Assembly: GCF_037440165.1 (NCBI RefSeq)
Contig: NZ_JBBIUQ010000005.1
Coordinates: 96,363 to 160,362, forward strand
Source: Ignavibacterium sp037440165
Lineage (GTDB): Bacteria > Bacteroidota > Ignavibacteria > Ignavibacteriales > Ignavibacteriaceae
Reading direction: 5' to 3'
DNA: 64,000 nt
The position numbers and the translations under genes were made by a program. Positions 42,686-51,700 of this stretch are shown piece after piece. The notes under the pieces are model-generated. The model was not told the DNA's origin. It saw only the letters and a list, made by a program, of their open reading frames with translations, and made no database searches. Within the stretch, counting starts at the first letter, position 1. The number at the start of each line of letters is the position of its first letter.

Positions 42686-44473
42686 TTACTTCAATAACAT
42701 CATTTTCTTTGTTGCTGTAAAGTTGCCAGCGGTAATAGTATAAACATACATTCCGGAAGCAAGATTAGAAGCATTGAATACAACATTGTGTGTTCCTGCA
42801 TCCTGAACCTGATTAACTAATGTAGCAACTTCACTTCCGAGCATATCATAAACTTTAATTGTAACATTGCTTCTTTCAGCAATTGAATATTTAATGTTTG
42901 TGCTCGGGTTGAATGGGTTTGGATAGTTCTGAGCTAATTCAAATGTATTTAATGGTAAGCCATCATCAACTCCCGAGACAACCCTAACAGGAACAGTAGC
43001 TACATATACAACACTACGATTAAGTTGATTAATAAGATAAGTTGTGTTTCCTGCTTCATACCAATACATTGAGAATAGCCAGTCGGTGGTTGTTCCCCCG
43101 GAGGAGGTTGTTGCAAGGTATTGAGCTAAGTGGCAACCGTTTTCGTTCATGTTGTCTGTTTGAGTAAGGTTTTGTTTATTATCCCACGCATTATCGCTAA
43201 GTGCTCTGGTTTTAATATACACATCACAAATAGTGTCACCAGTTTCCGGAGAACCAATAGTCCACTGTGCTACAAAAAAGTCTCTTGCTTGGTTTGTCGC
43301 AATCATAATTGAAGGACCTGTCTGACCCAAACCTGGGTCAGCTCCATTACTATAAAGTGAATAATCATGAACTTCAGTGCCTGAAGCAATTATCTTTGCA
43401 TCCCAAACCCCAGGTGCAGTTTCAAAAAATTCAACAATTGCATTCGTACCTGTACTAGTATCAGTTAATCCCGTTACGAGGTGAACTAAACCATTTGCAT
43501 CAACAGTAATGTCACCAGAGTAATTAACAAACGCATTGCCAATTAACCAATCCCATAATCTGTCATAGTCTTGAGTTGCTGAAATCTGGCGCCAATCAGG
43601 AATAAACCAGTCACTCCAGGTAGCTCCATCATCTGTTGATTTTGAATAACCAATTTCCCAGCCACCTGCGCCAATATCTTCTGTAAAGGATGCGATGCTG
43701 CCAACATAAACATTATTATTATCATCTGATATACCGCCAATTTGGATTATGCCATTATCGCCAAATCTACTTGAAGCCCACGTAGGAGGATCAATTTGGT
43801 CTATAGTTAGAAAATCATTTGTTCTGAATAATCTTAGTGAAGCGTTATCTTGGTTATCAGAAGTCCAGAAAGCATAATTAGCATTTACAAAAGTCGGAAC
43901 ATTTGCAGCATATAGTGGAGGTGGTTGAATAATTGCAGCAAGAGATGACTGTAATAACCCTTCTGAAACTCCCCAACCTAAACCGCCAAATGCGCCACCA
44001 ACAAGTTCTGGCCAAGAAAATACTCCAAATAATTCACTCATGTTTGTGCTTGCATTAGGGTTCCATATAGCCATACTTGGATAACGAGCAAGGATAGGAG
44101 TTTGACCATTTTGCACAGATGTTTCACTTCTTGTCCAAGTTGTACCGTAATCTGTAGACCAGTTCCACCAAAGCTCACCGGAGCCTAAAGCATAAGTAGT
44201 AGCACCTCTGTGAACGACAGCGACCACACCAGAAACGGGATCATAATAAAGTGGATTTATAGTATTAGACCCTGGTCCAAATGAATTTGCCATTGTATCT
44301 ACTGCTACATAGTTTGCAGCGGTTTTTGGAGATTCAAACGAAAGCGGAACAAATTTTTCGTTTACCGTAGGCTCAACACTTTTTAATGGAGCCTTTTTCA
44401 AAATTGTTTCCTGAGCTACAGAGTAAGTAGCTACAAATGAAACGAGGAGAATAGTAAGAAGATTTTTAACCAT
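42686..44473 (-). CDS. T9SS-sorted sialidase-like (Asp-box) exported protein
   Basis: 595 residues. The signal peptide ends SVAQ near 21. Asp-box/BNR motifs, as in sialidase beta-propellers, are seen at about 106-113 (STDYGTTW) and 279-286 (STDDGATW), with a propeller-like body. The C-terminal ~75 residues are a clear type A sorting domain: ELAQNYPNPFNPSTNIKYSI, then GSEVATLVNQVQDAGTHNVVFNASNLASGMYVYTI and a final KKMMLLK. It should be exported across the outer membrane and released or attached. The sugar or other ligand is unknown. AGGAG at good spacing. Confidence 0.9.
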   Translation of the reverse strand: MVKNLLTILLVSFVATYSVAQETILKKAPLKSVEPTVNEKFVPLSFESPKTAANYVAVDTMANSFGPGSNTINPLYYDPVSGVVAVVHRGATTYALGSGELWWNWSTDYGTTWTRSETSVQNGQTPILARYPSMAIWNPNASTNMSELFGVFSWPELVGGAFGGLGWGVSEGLLQSSLAAIIQPPPLYAANVPTFVNANYAFWTSDNQDNASLRLFRTNDFLTIDQIDPPTWASSRFGDNGIIQIGGISDDNNNVYVGSIASFTEDIGAGGWEIGYSKSTDDGATWSDWFIPDWRQISATQDYDRLWDWLIGNAFVNYSGDITVDANGLVHLVTGLTDTSTGTNAIVEFFETAPGVWDAKIIASGTEVHDYSLYSNGADPGLGQTGPSIMIATNQARDFFVAQWTIGSPETGDTICDVYIKTRALSDNAWDNKQNLTQTDNMNENGCHLAQYLATTSSGGTTTDWLFSMYWYEAGNTTYLINQLNRSVVYVATVPVRVVSGVDDGLPLNTFELAQNYPNPFNPSTNIKYSIAERSNVTIKVYDMLGSEVATLVNQVQDAGTHNVVFNASNLASGMYVYTITAGNFTATKKMMLLK

Positions 44474-44562
44474 TGCGGTCTCCTTTTATTTATGATTTGA
44501 TATTGGTTAGTTAATTTATCTACTGTTAAAAAATCGTTAAAATTTCAAAGAGAACTATCGGT

Positions 44563-44591
44563 AAAATATAATAACCTGTGATTTTAGTCAA
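44563..44591 (-). promoter_or_regulatory. Sigma70-like promoter for the Asp-box T9SS gene
   Basis: On the minus strand TTGACT (44591-44586) and TATTTT (44568-44563) are separated by 17 nt, about 90 nt upstream of the ATG at 44473. Another TTGACA-like site lies further up (44645-44650) with a weaker -10. Other groups in this phylum use a different promoter pattern, so this is only a candidate; the rest of the 200-nt gap shows nothing. Confidence 0.35.
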
Positions 44592-44671
44592 GTTTTGTAA
44601 ACTTTTTTTATTTCTCTGTCTGAAATAGTTTTTTTTTGAGAAAATGTCAAGCGATCAATTTTTCCTGAAAA

Positions 44672-46255
44672 TTAAATCTGTATAAAGGAAATTTCTTTTA
44701 TTCCACCCAGCTCTTTAATCTTTTTTAATTCTTCTGAACCAATTACATCATCAGTGCTGATGATAGTTAATGCATCTTTACCCTGAGTGATTCTGCCTAA
44801 TGATAATCCTGCAATATTAATATTTTTCTCAGCTAAAATTTTTCCAACTGAGGCAAGCATTCCGGGTTTATCAATATTTTTATAAACGAGAAGATTTCCT
44901 TCTGGTTTAATCTCTACCAAGTATTCATTAATTCTGACAATTCTTAATTCATTCTTTCCGAAGACGGTTCCAGAAATTTTTTTAATCTCATTCTCAGTTA
45001 TCATTTCAACTGTAACAAGATTTCTGAATGTTGAATCTTCAGAGGATAATTTTTCACTAAGAGAAATTTTATGTTCCTTCAGAATCAGAGGTGCATTAAC
45101 ATAGTTTACAGCTTCATTCATCTTTCTTGAAAGGAATCCCCTGGAGAATGCGAGAGATAATTCTTTTGAAAATTTATGAAGACTTTCACCATTGAGTTCA
45201 ATAGTAATCTGCTTTAATCTTTCACTCAAAAGCTGAGCTGAAAATATTCCGAGCTTTTCACTAAGAGTAAAAAACATTTTTATATCATCTGTGAGCTCTT
45301 CAGTGAAAGCACTTAGATTTACGGCGCCAGAGATTCTGCCTGAGGAAAAATAATCAACAATTTGTTCCGCAATCTGAATTGCAACAAGTTCCTGAGCTTC
45401 TTCAGTTGATGCGCCAAGATGAGGAGTACAAACTACTTTCGGATGATTCAGTACTGGATTAGAAAAATCTGGTGGTTCAGTTTCATAAACATCCAATGCC
45501 GCTCCCGAAACAATTTCGTTTTCAAGAGCTTCAAATAAGTCATGCTCATTAATTATTCCGCCTCTAGCGCAATTAATAAGTTTCACACCTTTTTTACATC
45601 GTAAAAGAACATCTCTGTTAATAAGATTTTTAGTCTCAGAGTTTAACGGAACATGCACAGAGATAATATCAGCAAGCTTCCAAATTTCATCGAGATTATA
45701 AAGTTTTACTCCTATTTCATTAGCGGCTTCTTCAGAGATGAGCGGATCGTAACCAATCAGATTCATTCCGAACGCTTTTGAACGCTTTGCTACTTCTTTA
45801 CCTATTTTACCTAATCCGAGAATGGCAAAAGTTTTACCCCGAAGTTCTGTTCCGCTGAATTTTTTTCTGTCCCAGTTCCCTTGAAGAATTGACTGATTTG
45901 CCTGCGAAATATTTCTGCATAAAGATAACATCATTGCCATTGTGTGTTCTGCAGTAGATATTGTATTTCCGCCAGGAGTATTCATAACAAGAATACCTTT
46001 TTTGGATGCAGCAGCTAAGTCTATATTGTCAACGCCTGCGCCTGCTCTTCCAATAACTTCCATTGATTTCATTCTCGAAATCAATTCATTATCAACCTTG
46101 GTAGCACTGCGAACAATCAATGCATGATAATCATCTATAGCATTCAGCAATTCTGCTCGTGTAAAATCAGTTTTATAAGTAACTGAATATCCTGCTGATT
46201 CTAATATTTCAATACTTCGCTGATTTACAGAATCAGAAATAAGGATTTTTTTCAT
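44672..46255 (-). CDS. serA: Phosphoglycerate dehydrogenase, long form
   Basis: 527 residues. It oxidises 3-phosphoglycerate in the first step of serine synthesis. The domains are substrate/NAD-binding (1-310) with LGLGKIGKEVAKRSKAFG near 146, catalytic Arg in NCARGGIINE near 231, Glu in ETEPPD near 259 and His in CTPHLGAST near 278; an intervening ASB domain (about 320-450) and a C-terminal ACT domain (YKNIDKPGMLASVGKILAEKNINIAGL). The ARGG is intact, unlike the paralogue at 18182. Confidence 0.95.
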   Translation of the reverse strand: MKKILISDSVNQRSIEILESAGYSVTYKTDFTRAELLNAIDDYHALIVRSATKVDNELISRMKSMEVIGRAGAGVDNIDLAAASKKGILVMNTPGGNTISTAEHTMAMMLSLCRNISQANQSILQGNWDRKKFSGTELRGKTFAILGLGKIGKEVAKRSKAFGMNLIGYDPLISEEAANEIGVKLYNLDEIWKLADIISVHVPLNSETKNLINRDVLLRCKKGVKLINCARGGIINEHDLFEALENEIVSGAALDVYETEPPDFSNPVLNHPKVVCTPHLGASTEEAQELVAIQIAEQIVDYFSSGRISGAVNLSAFTEELTDDIKMFFTLSEKLGIFSAQLLSERLKQITIELNGESLHKFSKELSLAFSRGFLSRKMNEAVNYVNAPLILKEHKISLSEKLSSEDSTFRNLVTVEMITENEIKKISGTVFGKNELRIVRINEYLVEIKPEGNLLVYKNIDKPGMLASVGKILAEKNINIAGLSLGRITQGKDALTIISTDDVIGSEELKKIKELGGIKEISFIQI

Positions 46256-46263
46256 TCAGCAGT

Positions 46264-46593
46264 TTATGCAGTTTGTAACAGTGGTTCGATTTTGCTGACA
46301 ATCATCGGTTTGGGAACAGCACCAATAATTGTATCAACAACTTTTCCATCTTTAAAGAGTAATAAGGTAGGAATGCTTCTAACACCATATTTAATAGCAG
46401 ATTGCTGGTTATTATCAACATCCAGTTTACCAACTTTTATTTTGCCGTTATATTCAGCTGCTAGCTGTTCAACGATAGGTGCAATCATTTTGCAGGGACC
46501 GCACCAGACAGCCCAGAAATCAATTAGTACTGGTTTATCTGACTTTAATACTTCCTGTTCAAAATTCTGATCTGTAATTTCAATTGGTTTCAT
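46264..46593 (-). CDS. trxA: Thioredoxin
   Basis: 109 residues from the ATG at 46593, chosen because AAGGAAA precedes it and it gives the normal thioredoxin length; the reading frame remains open 49 codons further upstream into the neighbouring reductase gene, which is not plausible. Active site WCGPC with C31 and C34, cis-proline in RSIPTLLLFKDG near 72. A general disulfide reductant. Short gap to serA downstream. Confidence 0.96.
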   Translation of the reverse strand: MKPIEITDQNFEQEVLKSDKPVLIDFWAVWCGPCKMIAPIVEQLAAEYNGKIKVGKLDVDNNQQSAIKYGVRSIPTLLLFKDGKVVDTIIGAVPKPMIVSKIEPLLQTA

Positions 46594-46615
46594 AAAATTT
46601 TCCTTCAATATTATT

Positions 46616-47446
46616 TTAGAAATCGATAGGTTTCCCTTGTCCGACAAAATTAACGATGTCTTCGCCACCATCAGCGTGAATAACACTTCCGGAAATCCAC
46701 TCACCTCCATCTTTACAAAGCAGCGATATGACTTTTGCAATATCTTCAGGTTGTGTTAATCTTCCGTGAGGATTTTTTCTCATAGCAATCTCAATCATTT
46801 CTTTGTTTCCGGGAATTTTTCTCAATGCAGGTGTATCGGTTACTCCAGCCATAATGGCATTAACTGCAGCACCAGTTGGACCAAGCTCTACTGCTAATTG
46901 TCTGCAGTGAGATTCTAATGCAGCTTTAGCTGCGGAGACTGCACCGTAATATGGAATTGAAGTATGACTGCCTGAACTTGTCATAGCAAATACTCTAGAA
47001 GATGGGGCTAATAAACCATTCATTACAACATCCTGTGTCCAGTAAACTAATGAATGCGCCATCACATCAAGTGTCATTTCCATTTGTGCTTTCGTAATCG
47101 CCTGTTCATCAGGTGCAGGAATGAATGGTTTTAATGTTCCAAATGCAAGTGAATGAAGAATAACTTTTATTAATGGTTTACCGTTAAGTTTATTTTTTAC
47201 TGATGCAATTATTTCTTTACGTTTTACTTCATCGGCAGCATTAGCATTGAAGAATTCAGCTTCAACACCAAAGTTTTTGATTTGTTTAATTATCCTTTCA
47301 ACATTCGGTATTGTAACCTGACGATCAAGATGAACACCTATAATGTTGTAACCATCTTTTGCGAGCTGTATTGCAGTTGCCTCTCCAAATCCTGATGAAG
47401 CACCAAGAATCAAAGCCCAAAATTTTTGATGATCTGTGCTTTTCAT
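46616..47446 (-). CDS. Enoyl-ACP reductase-like short-chain dehydrogenase
   Basis: 276 residues from the ATG at 47446 (the open frame reaches 47485). SDR fold: NAD(P) site ALILGASSGFGEATAIQLAKDGYNI near residue 10 and the catalytic YxxxxxxK in YYGAVSAAKAALESH near 165, the spacing of FabI/FabL enzymes rather than YxxxK. HSLAFG near 98 matches the HSIAFA of FabI. The C-terminus HADGGEDIVNFVGQGKPIDF is a FabL-like ending. Probably the fatty-acid synthesis enoyl reductase; other SDR substrates are possible. Confidence 0.75.
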   Translation of the reverse strand: MKSTDHQKFWALILGASSGFGEATAIQLAKDGYNIIGVHLDRQVTIPNVERIIKQIKNFGVEAEFFNANAADEVKRKEIIASVKNKLNGKPLIKVILHSLAFGTLKPFIPAPDEQAITKAQMEMTLDVMAHSLVYWTQDVVMNGLLAPSSRVFAMTSSGSHTSIPYYGAVSAAKAALESHCRQLAVELGPTGAAVNAIMAGVTDTPALRKIPGNKEMIEIAMRKNPHGRLTQPEDIAKVISLLCKDGGEWISGSVIHADGGEDIVNFVGQGKPIDF

Positions 47447-47538
47447 TATCGATTCATTCCTATCTGTTGTTAAATACGGGGGCAATTATACTAAATAGAA
47501 AAAACCTATACAATATTGTTGTGATATCTGTTCGATTA

Positions 47539-50500
47539 TTACTTTGATTTGAGAATAACTGAATCTTCGCCCAATAAATTTGTTATTTCTTTTACAAAGG
47601 AATGATTAACTTTTACTCTGTATTCATCAATTGCAAACAGTTTTCCTTTTGTTCCGTTTTCTGCAAAAGATATGAAGACAGGAATGCTGCCTTCATTTTT
47701 TCTAAAAACATTTTTTAACTGAGAAACATTTTCTGGTTTAACTTTTTCTTTGTCAATTATTATTCTTACACTTTCAGTCAGTTCATCATTGACTTTTTCC
47801 ATTGGAATAATTTTACTGATATGAATTTTAACCGCATCACCGCTGCTTTCAAGATTTCCTATTGCAAGTACTGGTTCATCTTCCCTGATAAATTTTCCAT
47901 ATTCATCAAAAGTTTTTGAAAACATTATACATTCGCAGGAACCTGTAAAATCATCAAGCTTGAAGAAAGCCATGTTGTTACCAGATTTGTCAATCTTTGT
48001 CTTCAATTCTGTAATAACTCCGCAAGCTCTTACTGATTCCTGTGAATCAATTTCTTCGGTTTCACCAAGATGGACTGTTGCAAATGAGTTGTATTCAGTT
48101 TCATATTTTCTTAACGGATGATCAGTTATGTAAAATCCTACTACTTTTCTCTCAAGAGAAAGTTGTTCTTTATCATTCCAATGTTTTTCATCAGGAAGCT
48201 TTGGCTCAGGAATTTGGATATCTTCGATTCCACCAAATAAACTTTCTGTAGTAAAAAGTTTTGAGTTCTGATATTTATGAGCAAATTCTAAAATCATTTC
48301 AACATTATTAAACAACTTTGCACGATTTTTATGAAGCGAATCAAATGCACCGGCAAGAATCAATCCTTCCAATGCACGTTTATTTACAATTCTTGTGTCA
48401 ACATTTATACAGAAATCAAAAACACTTTTGAAATCTCGTCCAAGTTTATTTTTTGCATTAATTATTTCTTCCACTGCATTAACACCAACATTTTTTATTG
48501 CAGCCATGCCAAATACAATTTTTTCGTCAACAACATCAAAGTAAACTGAAGGACGATTTACATCAGGAGGTAAAACAGGAATTTTTAATTTGCGGCAATC
48601 TTCAAGAAACTTGGTTACTTTATCCGTATTACCAAATTCATTCTTAAGGTTTGCTGCAAGAAATTCAGCAGGATAGTGAGCTTTGATGTAAGCTGTCTGA
48701 TAAGCTACAAGACTGTAAGCAACAGCATGGCTTTTGTTAAATCCATAATTTGCAAATTTGAAAATGTTGTCAAAAATCTGTTCAGCAATTTTTTTATCGA
48801 TTTTATTTTTAACCGCACCTTCAATGAATTTAACTTTTTGTTCTTCCATTGCGTGCAAATCTTTTTTACCCATTGCACGACGAAGAATATCTGCCTCGGC
48901 AAGTGTCATCCCTGCAACTTTATTTGCAATCTGAATCACCTGCTCCTGGTAAACAATTACTCCGTAAGTTTCTTTCAGTATTGGTTCAAGAACAGGATGA
49001 TCGTATTTAACATCTTTTCTTCCGAATTTTCTGTCAATAAAATCATCGATGAATTCCATTGGTCCCGGCCGATACAGTGCATTCATTGCCGCAAGATCAT
49101 TCAATGTAGTTGGCTTAAGCCGTTTCAGATATTCACGCATCGGAGCAGATTCAAACTGGAATACACCAGTTGTCTGACCTTTCCAGAAAAGCTGATATGT
49201 TTTTTCATCATCAAGAGGAATGCTATCAATATCAATTTCAACAATATGATTACGCTTAATCATTTCAAGAGAATCACGAATTATTGTAAGTGTCCGTAAT
49301 CCGAGAAAATCCATCTTAAGCAAACCAACACTCTCGATATCTTTCATATTGAACTGTGTAACAATCTCTTCCTGCGAAGTCGCTGTTGCAAGCGGCACAT
49401 AGTTACTTACATCATCCGGAGTTATTACAACACCAGCAGCATGCTTTGATGCATTTCTGTTCATTCCCTCAAGTACTTTTGCATACTTAATAAGATTCTG
49501 AATTTGCTCATCGTCAGAATCTTTTACCCATTTTAATTCGGGAACTTCTGCAAGTGCCTGATCAATTGAATATACTTTACCAAATTTTGAAGGGATGTAT
49601 TTTGTTATCTTGTTAACAGTAGGAATCGGAATTTTCAGAACACGCGCAACATCACGGATAACTGCTTTAGATGATAGTGTGTTAAATGTTACAATCTGAC
49701 TTACACAATTGCTTCCATATTTTTTCTTAACATATTCAATTACTTCGCTTCGTTTATCATCAGCAAAATCAACATCAATGTCGGGCATTGATTTTCTGGA
49801 TGGATTAAGAAATCTTTCAAACAGAAGATTGTAATCGAGTGGATTAATGTTTGTAATTCCAAGTGCATAAGCTACTAAACTTCCTGCGGCACTTCCTCTG
49901 CCGGGTCCGACTGGAATATTGTTATTTTTAGCAGCATTAATAAAATCCTGCACAATAAGAAAGTATCCTGAAAATCCCATCCGCTTAATTGTATCAACTT
50001 CATAGTTGAAGCGGTCTTCAATTTCTTTAGTAATCTTTTTGATTTTTTTGTGAAGACCTTCTTTAGCAAGCAGTTCAAAATATTCATCGAGATTTGTTGC
50101 CGGAGAATTTTCTGGTATTGGAAAGTTCGGGAAATAATGTTTACTGAAATCAAGTTTCAGATTAATCTTTTGTTCAATCTCAAGCGTGCTTTCAATTGCT
50201 TCTTTGTGTTTACGGAAAAGTTTTTTCATCTCTTCAACAGATTTAAAGTAAACCTGATCAGTTCCGTATCTCAGCTGTGTATAATCATTTCCATTTTTAT
50301 CTGAAAGAAGCAAAAGAATATTATGCGGAATTGCATGATCTTTTTCAATATAGTGACAATCATTTGTGGCGACTAACTTGATTCCAAGTTCCTTAGAAAG
50401 CTTTGGCATATTTTCGAGAATCGGTTTATCAATTTCCATATCATGATCCTGAATCTCGAGATAAAAATCATCGCCAAAAATTTCTTTATATATTTTAGCT

Positions 50501-50997
50501 GTTTCTTTCGCTTTCTGATAATCGCCGTTTACAAGATGAGTGGATACAACCCCTCCAGCACAGGCAGAAGTGCAAATCAACCCTTCACTGTATTGTCTTA
50601 AAACCTCAAGATCAATTCTTGGTTTGTAATAAAATCCTTCTGTGTGTCCGATTGTAGAAAGTTTAACTAAATTTTTATATCCGGTTTCATTCTTAGCAAG
50701 AAGTATAAGATGATTGTAATGTTTTGATTTTTTTCTTCCGTTGGTTTCTTCAAATTTACCATGGTCAAACCTGCTGCCTTCACGAACAATGTATGCTTCC
50801 ATTCCAATAATGGGTTTGATTCCTTCTTTAATTGCTTTCTTATAGAATTGAGCAACACCATAAAGCACACCGTGATCAGTTAATGCAACTGATTTCATTC
50901 CGTGTTTTTTTGCAGCGAGCACAAGATCATCAACAGTACAGGCACCATCCTGTAAACTAAAATGAGTATGATTATGTAAGTGAATAAAATCTGACAT
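47539..50997 (-). CDS. dnaE: DNA polymerase III alpha subunit
   Basis: 1152 residues from the ATG at 50997 (a TTG three codons up is unlikely). The replicative polymerase. The PHP domain is intact in motif (HLHNHTHFSLQDGA at 5-18, ALTDHGVLYG near 39, LAKNETGYKNLVKLS near 99). Catalytic aspartates are in SMPDIDVDFADDKR near 408-421; GPGRGSAAGSLVAYALGI near 365 is also polC/dnaE standard. The C-terminal OB domain (SVRACGVITELKTKI) and tau-interacting end follow. It is the type of dnaE associated with a separate proofreading subunit. Confidence 0.97.
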   Translation of the reverse strand: MSDFIHLHNHTHFSLQDGACTVDDLVLAAKKHGMKSVALTDHGVLYGVAQFYKKAIKEGIKPIIGMEAYIVREGSRFDHGKFEETNGRKKSKHYNHLILLAKNETGYKNLVKLSTIGHTEGFYYKPRIDLEVLRQYSEGLICTSACAGGVVSTHLVNGDYQKAKETAKIYKEIFGDDFYLEIQDHDMEIDKPILENMPKLSKELGIKLVATNDCHYIEKDHAIPHNILLLLSDKNGNDYTQLRYGTDQVYFKSVEEMKKLFRKHKEAIESTLEIEQKINLKLDFSKHYFPNFPIPENSPATNLDEYFELLAKEGLHKKIKKITKEIEDRFNYEVDTIKRMGFSGYFLIVQDFINAAKNNNIPVGPGRGSAAGSLVAYALGITNINPLDYNLLFERFLNPSRKSMPDIDVDFADDKRSEVIEYVKKKYGSNCVSQIVTFNTLSSKAVIRDVARVLKIPIPTVNKITKYIPSKFGKVYSIDQALAEVPELKWVKDSDDEQIQNLIKYAKVLEGMNRNASKHAAGVVITPDDVSNYVPLATATSQEEIVTQFNMKDIESVGLLKMDFLGLRTLTIIRDSLEMIKRNHIVEIDIDSIPLDDEKTYQLFWKGQTTGVFQFESAPMREYLKRLKPTTLNDLAAMNALYRPGPMEFIDDFIDRKFGRKDVKYDHPVLEPILKETYGVIVYQEQVIQIANKVAGMTLAEADILRRAMGKKDLHAMEEQKVKFIEGAVKNKIDKKIAEQIFDNIFKFANYGFNKSHAVAYSLVAYQTAYIKAHYPAEFLAANLKNEFGNTDKVTKFLEDCRKLKIPVLPPDVNRPSVYFDVVDEKIVFGMAAIKNVGVNAVEEIINAKNKLGRDFKSVFDFCINVDTRIVNKRALEGLILAGAFDSLHKNRAKLFNNVEMILEFAHKYQNSKLFTTESLFGGIEDIQIPEPKLPDEKHWNDKEQLSLERKVVGFYITDHPLRKYETEYNSFATVHLGETEEIDSQESVRACGVITELKTKIDKSGNNMAFFKLDDFTGSCECIMFSKTFDEYGKFIREDEPVLAIGNLESSGDAVKIHISKIIPMEKVNDELTESVRIIIDKEKVKPENVSQLKNVFRKNEGSIPVFISFAENGTKGKLFAIDEYRVKVNHSFVKEITNLLGEDSVILKSK

Positions 50998-51189
50998 CGG
51001 TCTCAAAAAATGATTTATTAGAAGAAAAAAGATTTGAAAAATTTTCTACTGAAGTTTAATCAAAAAATTAATTAAATGCGTAAAAGATTTTTTTTGATTT
51101 TAAAGAAAAATTTTCTTTAAATTTTTGATATCTATTCTGAAAGTGAATTACGAGACTTCAAACCATTCTTAATTTAAGAAGATCATAAG

Positions 51190-51229
51190 ATTCTGAAAGA
51201 AGATTGCTTTTTGTAATCTTCTTCAGAAT
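51190..51229. repeat. Hairpin, REP-like palindromic element after dut
   Basis: Left arm ATTCTGAAAGAAGATT (51190-51205) pairs with AATCTTCTTCAGAAT (51215-51229), one bulged A, loop about 9 nt. Read on the minus strand it begins TGTCATTCTGAAGAAGATT, resembling the sequences near 54529 and 54577. The rest of the 51007-51241 gap shows nothing recognisable. Confidence 0.55.
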
Positions 51230-51241
51230 GACATAATAATT

Positions 51242-51700
51242 TTACTTCTTTCCTGTGTGACCAAATCCTCCATCACCTCTGCAGCTTGAATTAAGATTTT
51301 CTGTTTCAACAATTTTAGCAGAATAAACTTTTGAAACTACAAGCTGCGCAATTCTGTCACCTCGATGAATTGTAAATGGTTTATCACCAAAGTTCATAAG
51401 AATAATTTTTACTTCACCGCGATAATCTGAATCAATTGTTCCGGGTGAATTTAAAATTCCTATTGAGTGATTAGCTGCTAATCCGCTTCTTGGACGAACC
51501 TGAATTTCATAACCTTTAGGTATTTCTACAGACAGATTTGTTGGAACGAGAGTGACTTTGCCCGGCTCGATGATCAACTCATCTTTAACTGCTGCGCGAA
51601 TATCCATACCAGCACTACCTTCTGTTGCATAAGCCGGAAGCGCTACATCAGAAAATTCTTCACTGAGTCTTTTAATTTTTATTTCAATCTGTTCAGACAT
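51242..51700 (-). CDS. dut: dUTP diphosphatase (dUTPase)
   Basis: 152 residues from the ATG at 51700, which gives the normal length; the frame is open further upstream but that overlaps the flippase gene. It hydrolyses dUTP to dUMP. The five motifs are seen: GSAGMDIRA near 24, RPRSGLA near 68, NSPGTIDSDYRGEV near 82, GDRIAQLVV near 111 and the C-terminal CRGDGGFGHTGKK arm. The start overlaps the end of the flippase gene by 8 nt. Confidence 0.95.
   Translation of the reverse strand: MSEQIEIKIKRLSEEFSDVALPAYATEGSAGMDIRAAVKDELIIEPGKVTLVPTNLSVEIPKGYEIQVRPRSGLAANHSIGILNSPGTIDSDYRGEVKIILMNFGDKPFTIHRGDRIAQLVVSKVYSAKIVETENLNSSCRGDGGFGHTGKK

Noticed and set aside
46594..46740. 49-residue N-terminal extension of thioredoxin
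   Set aside because: The extension overlaps the end of the reductase gene, has no thioredoxin features, and a good Shine-Dalgarno precedes the internal ATG at 46593.
48676..49299. 207-codon open frame on the plus strand inside dnaE
   Set aside because: It is antisense to strongly conserved polymerase motifs, its composition is cysteine/phenylalanine-rich as expected from antisense AT-rich codons, and no Shine-Dalgarno was found.
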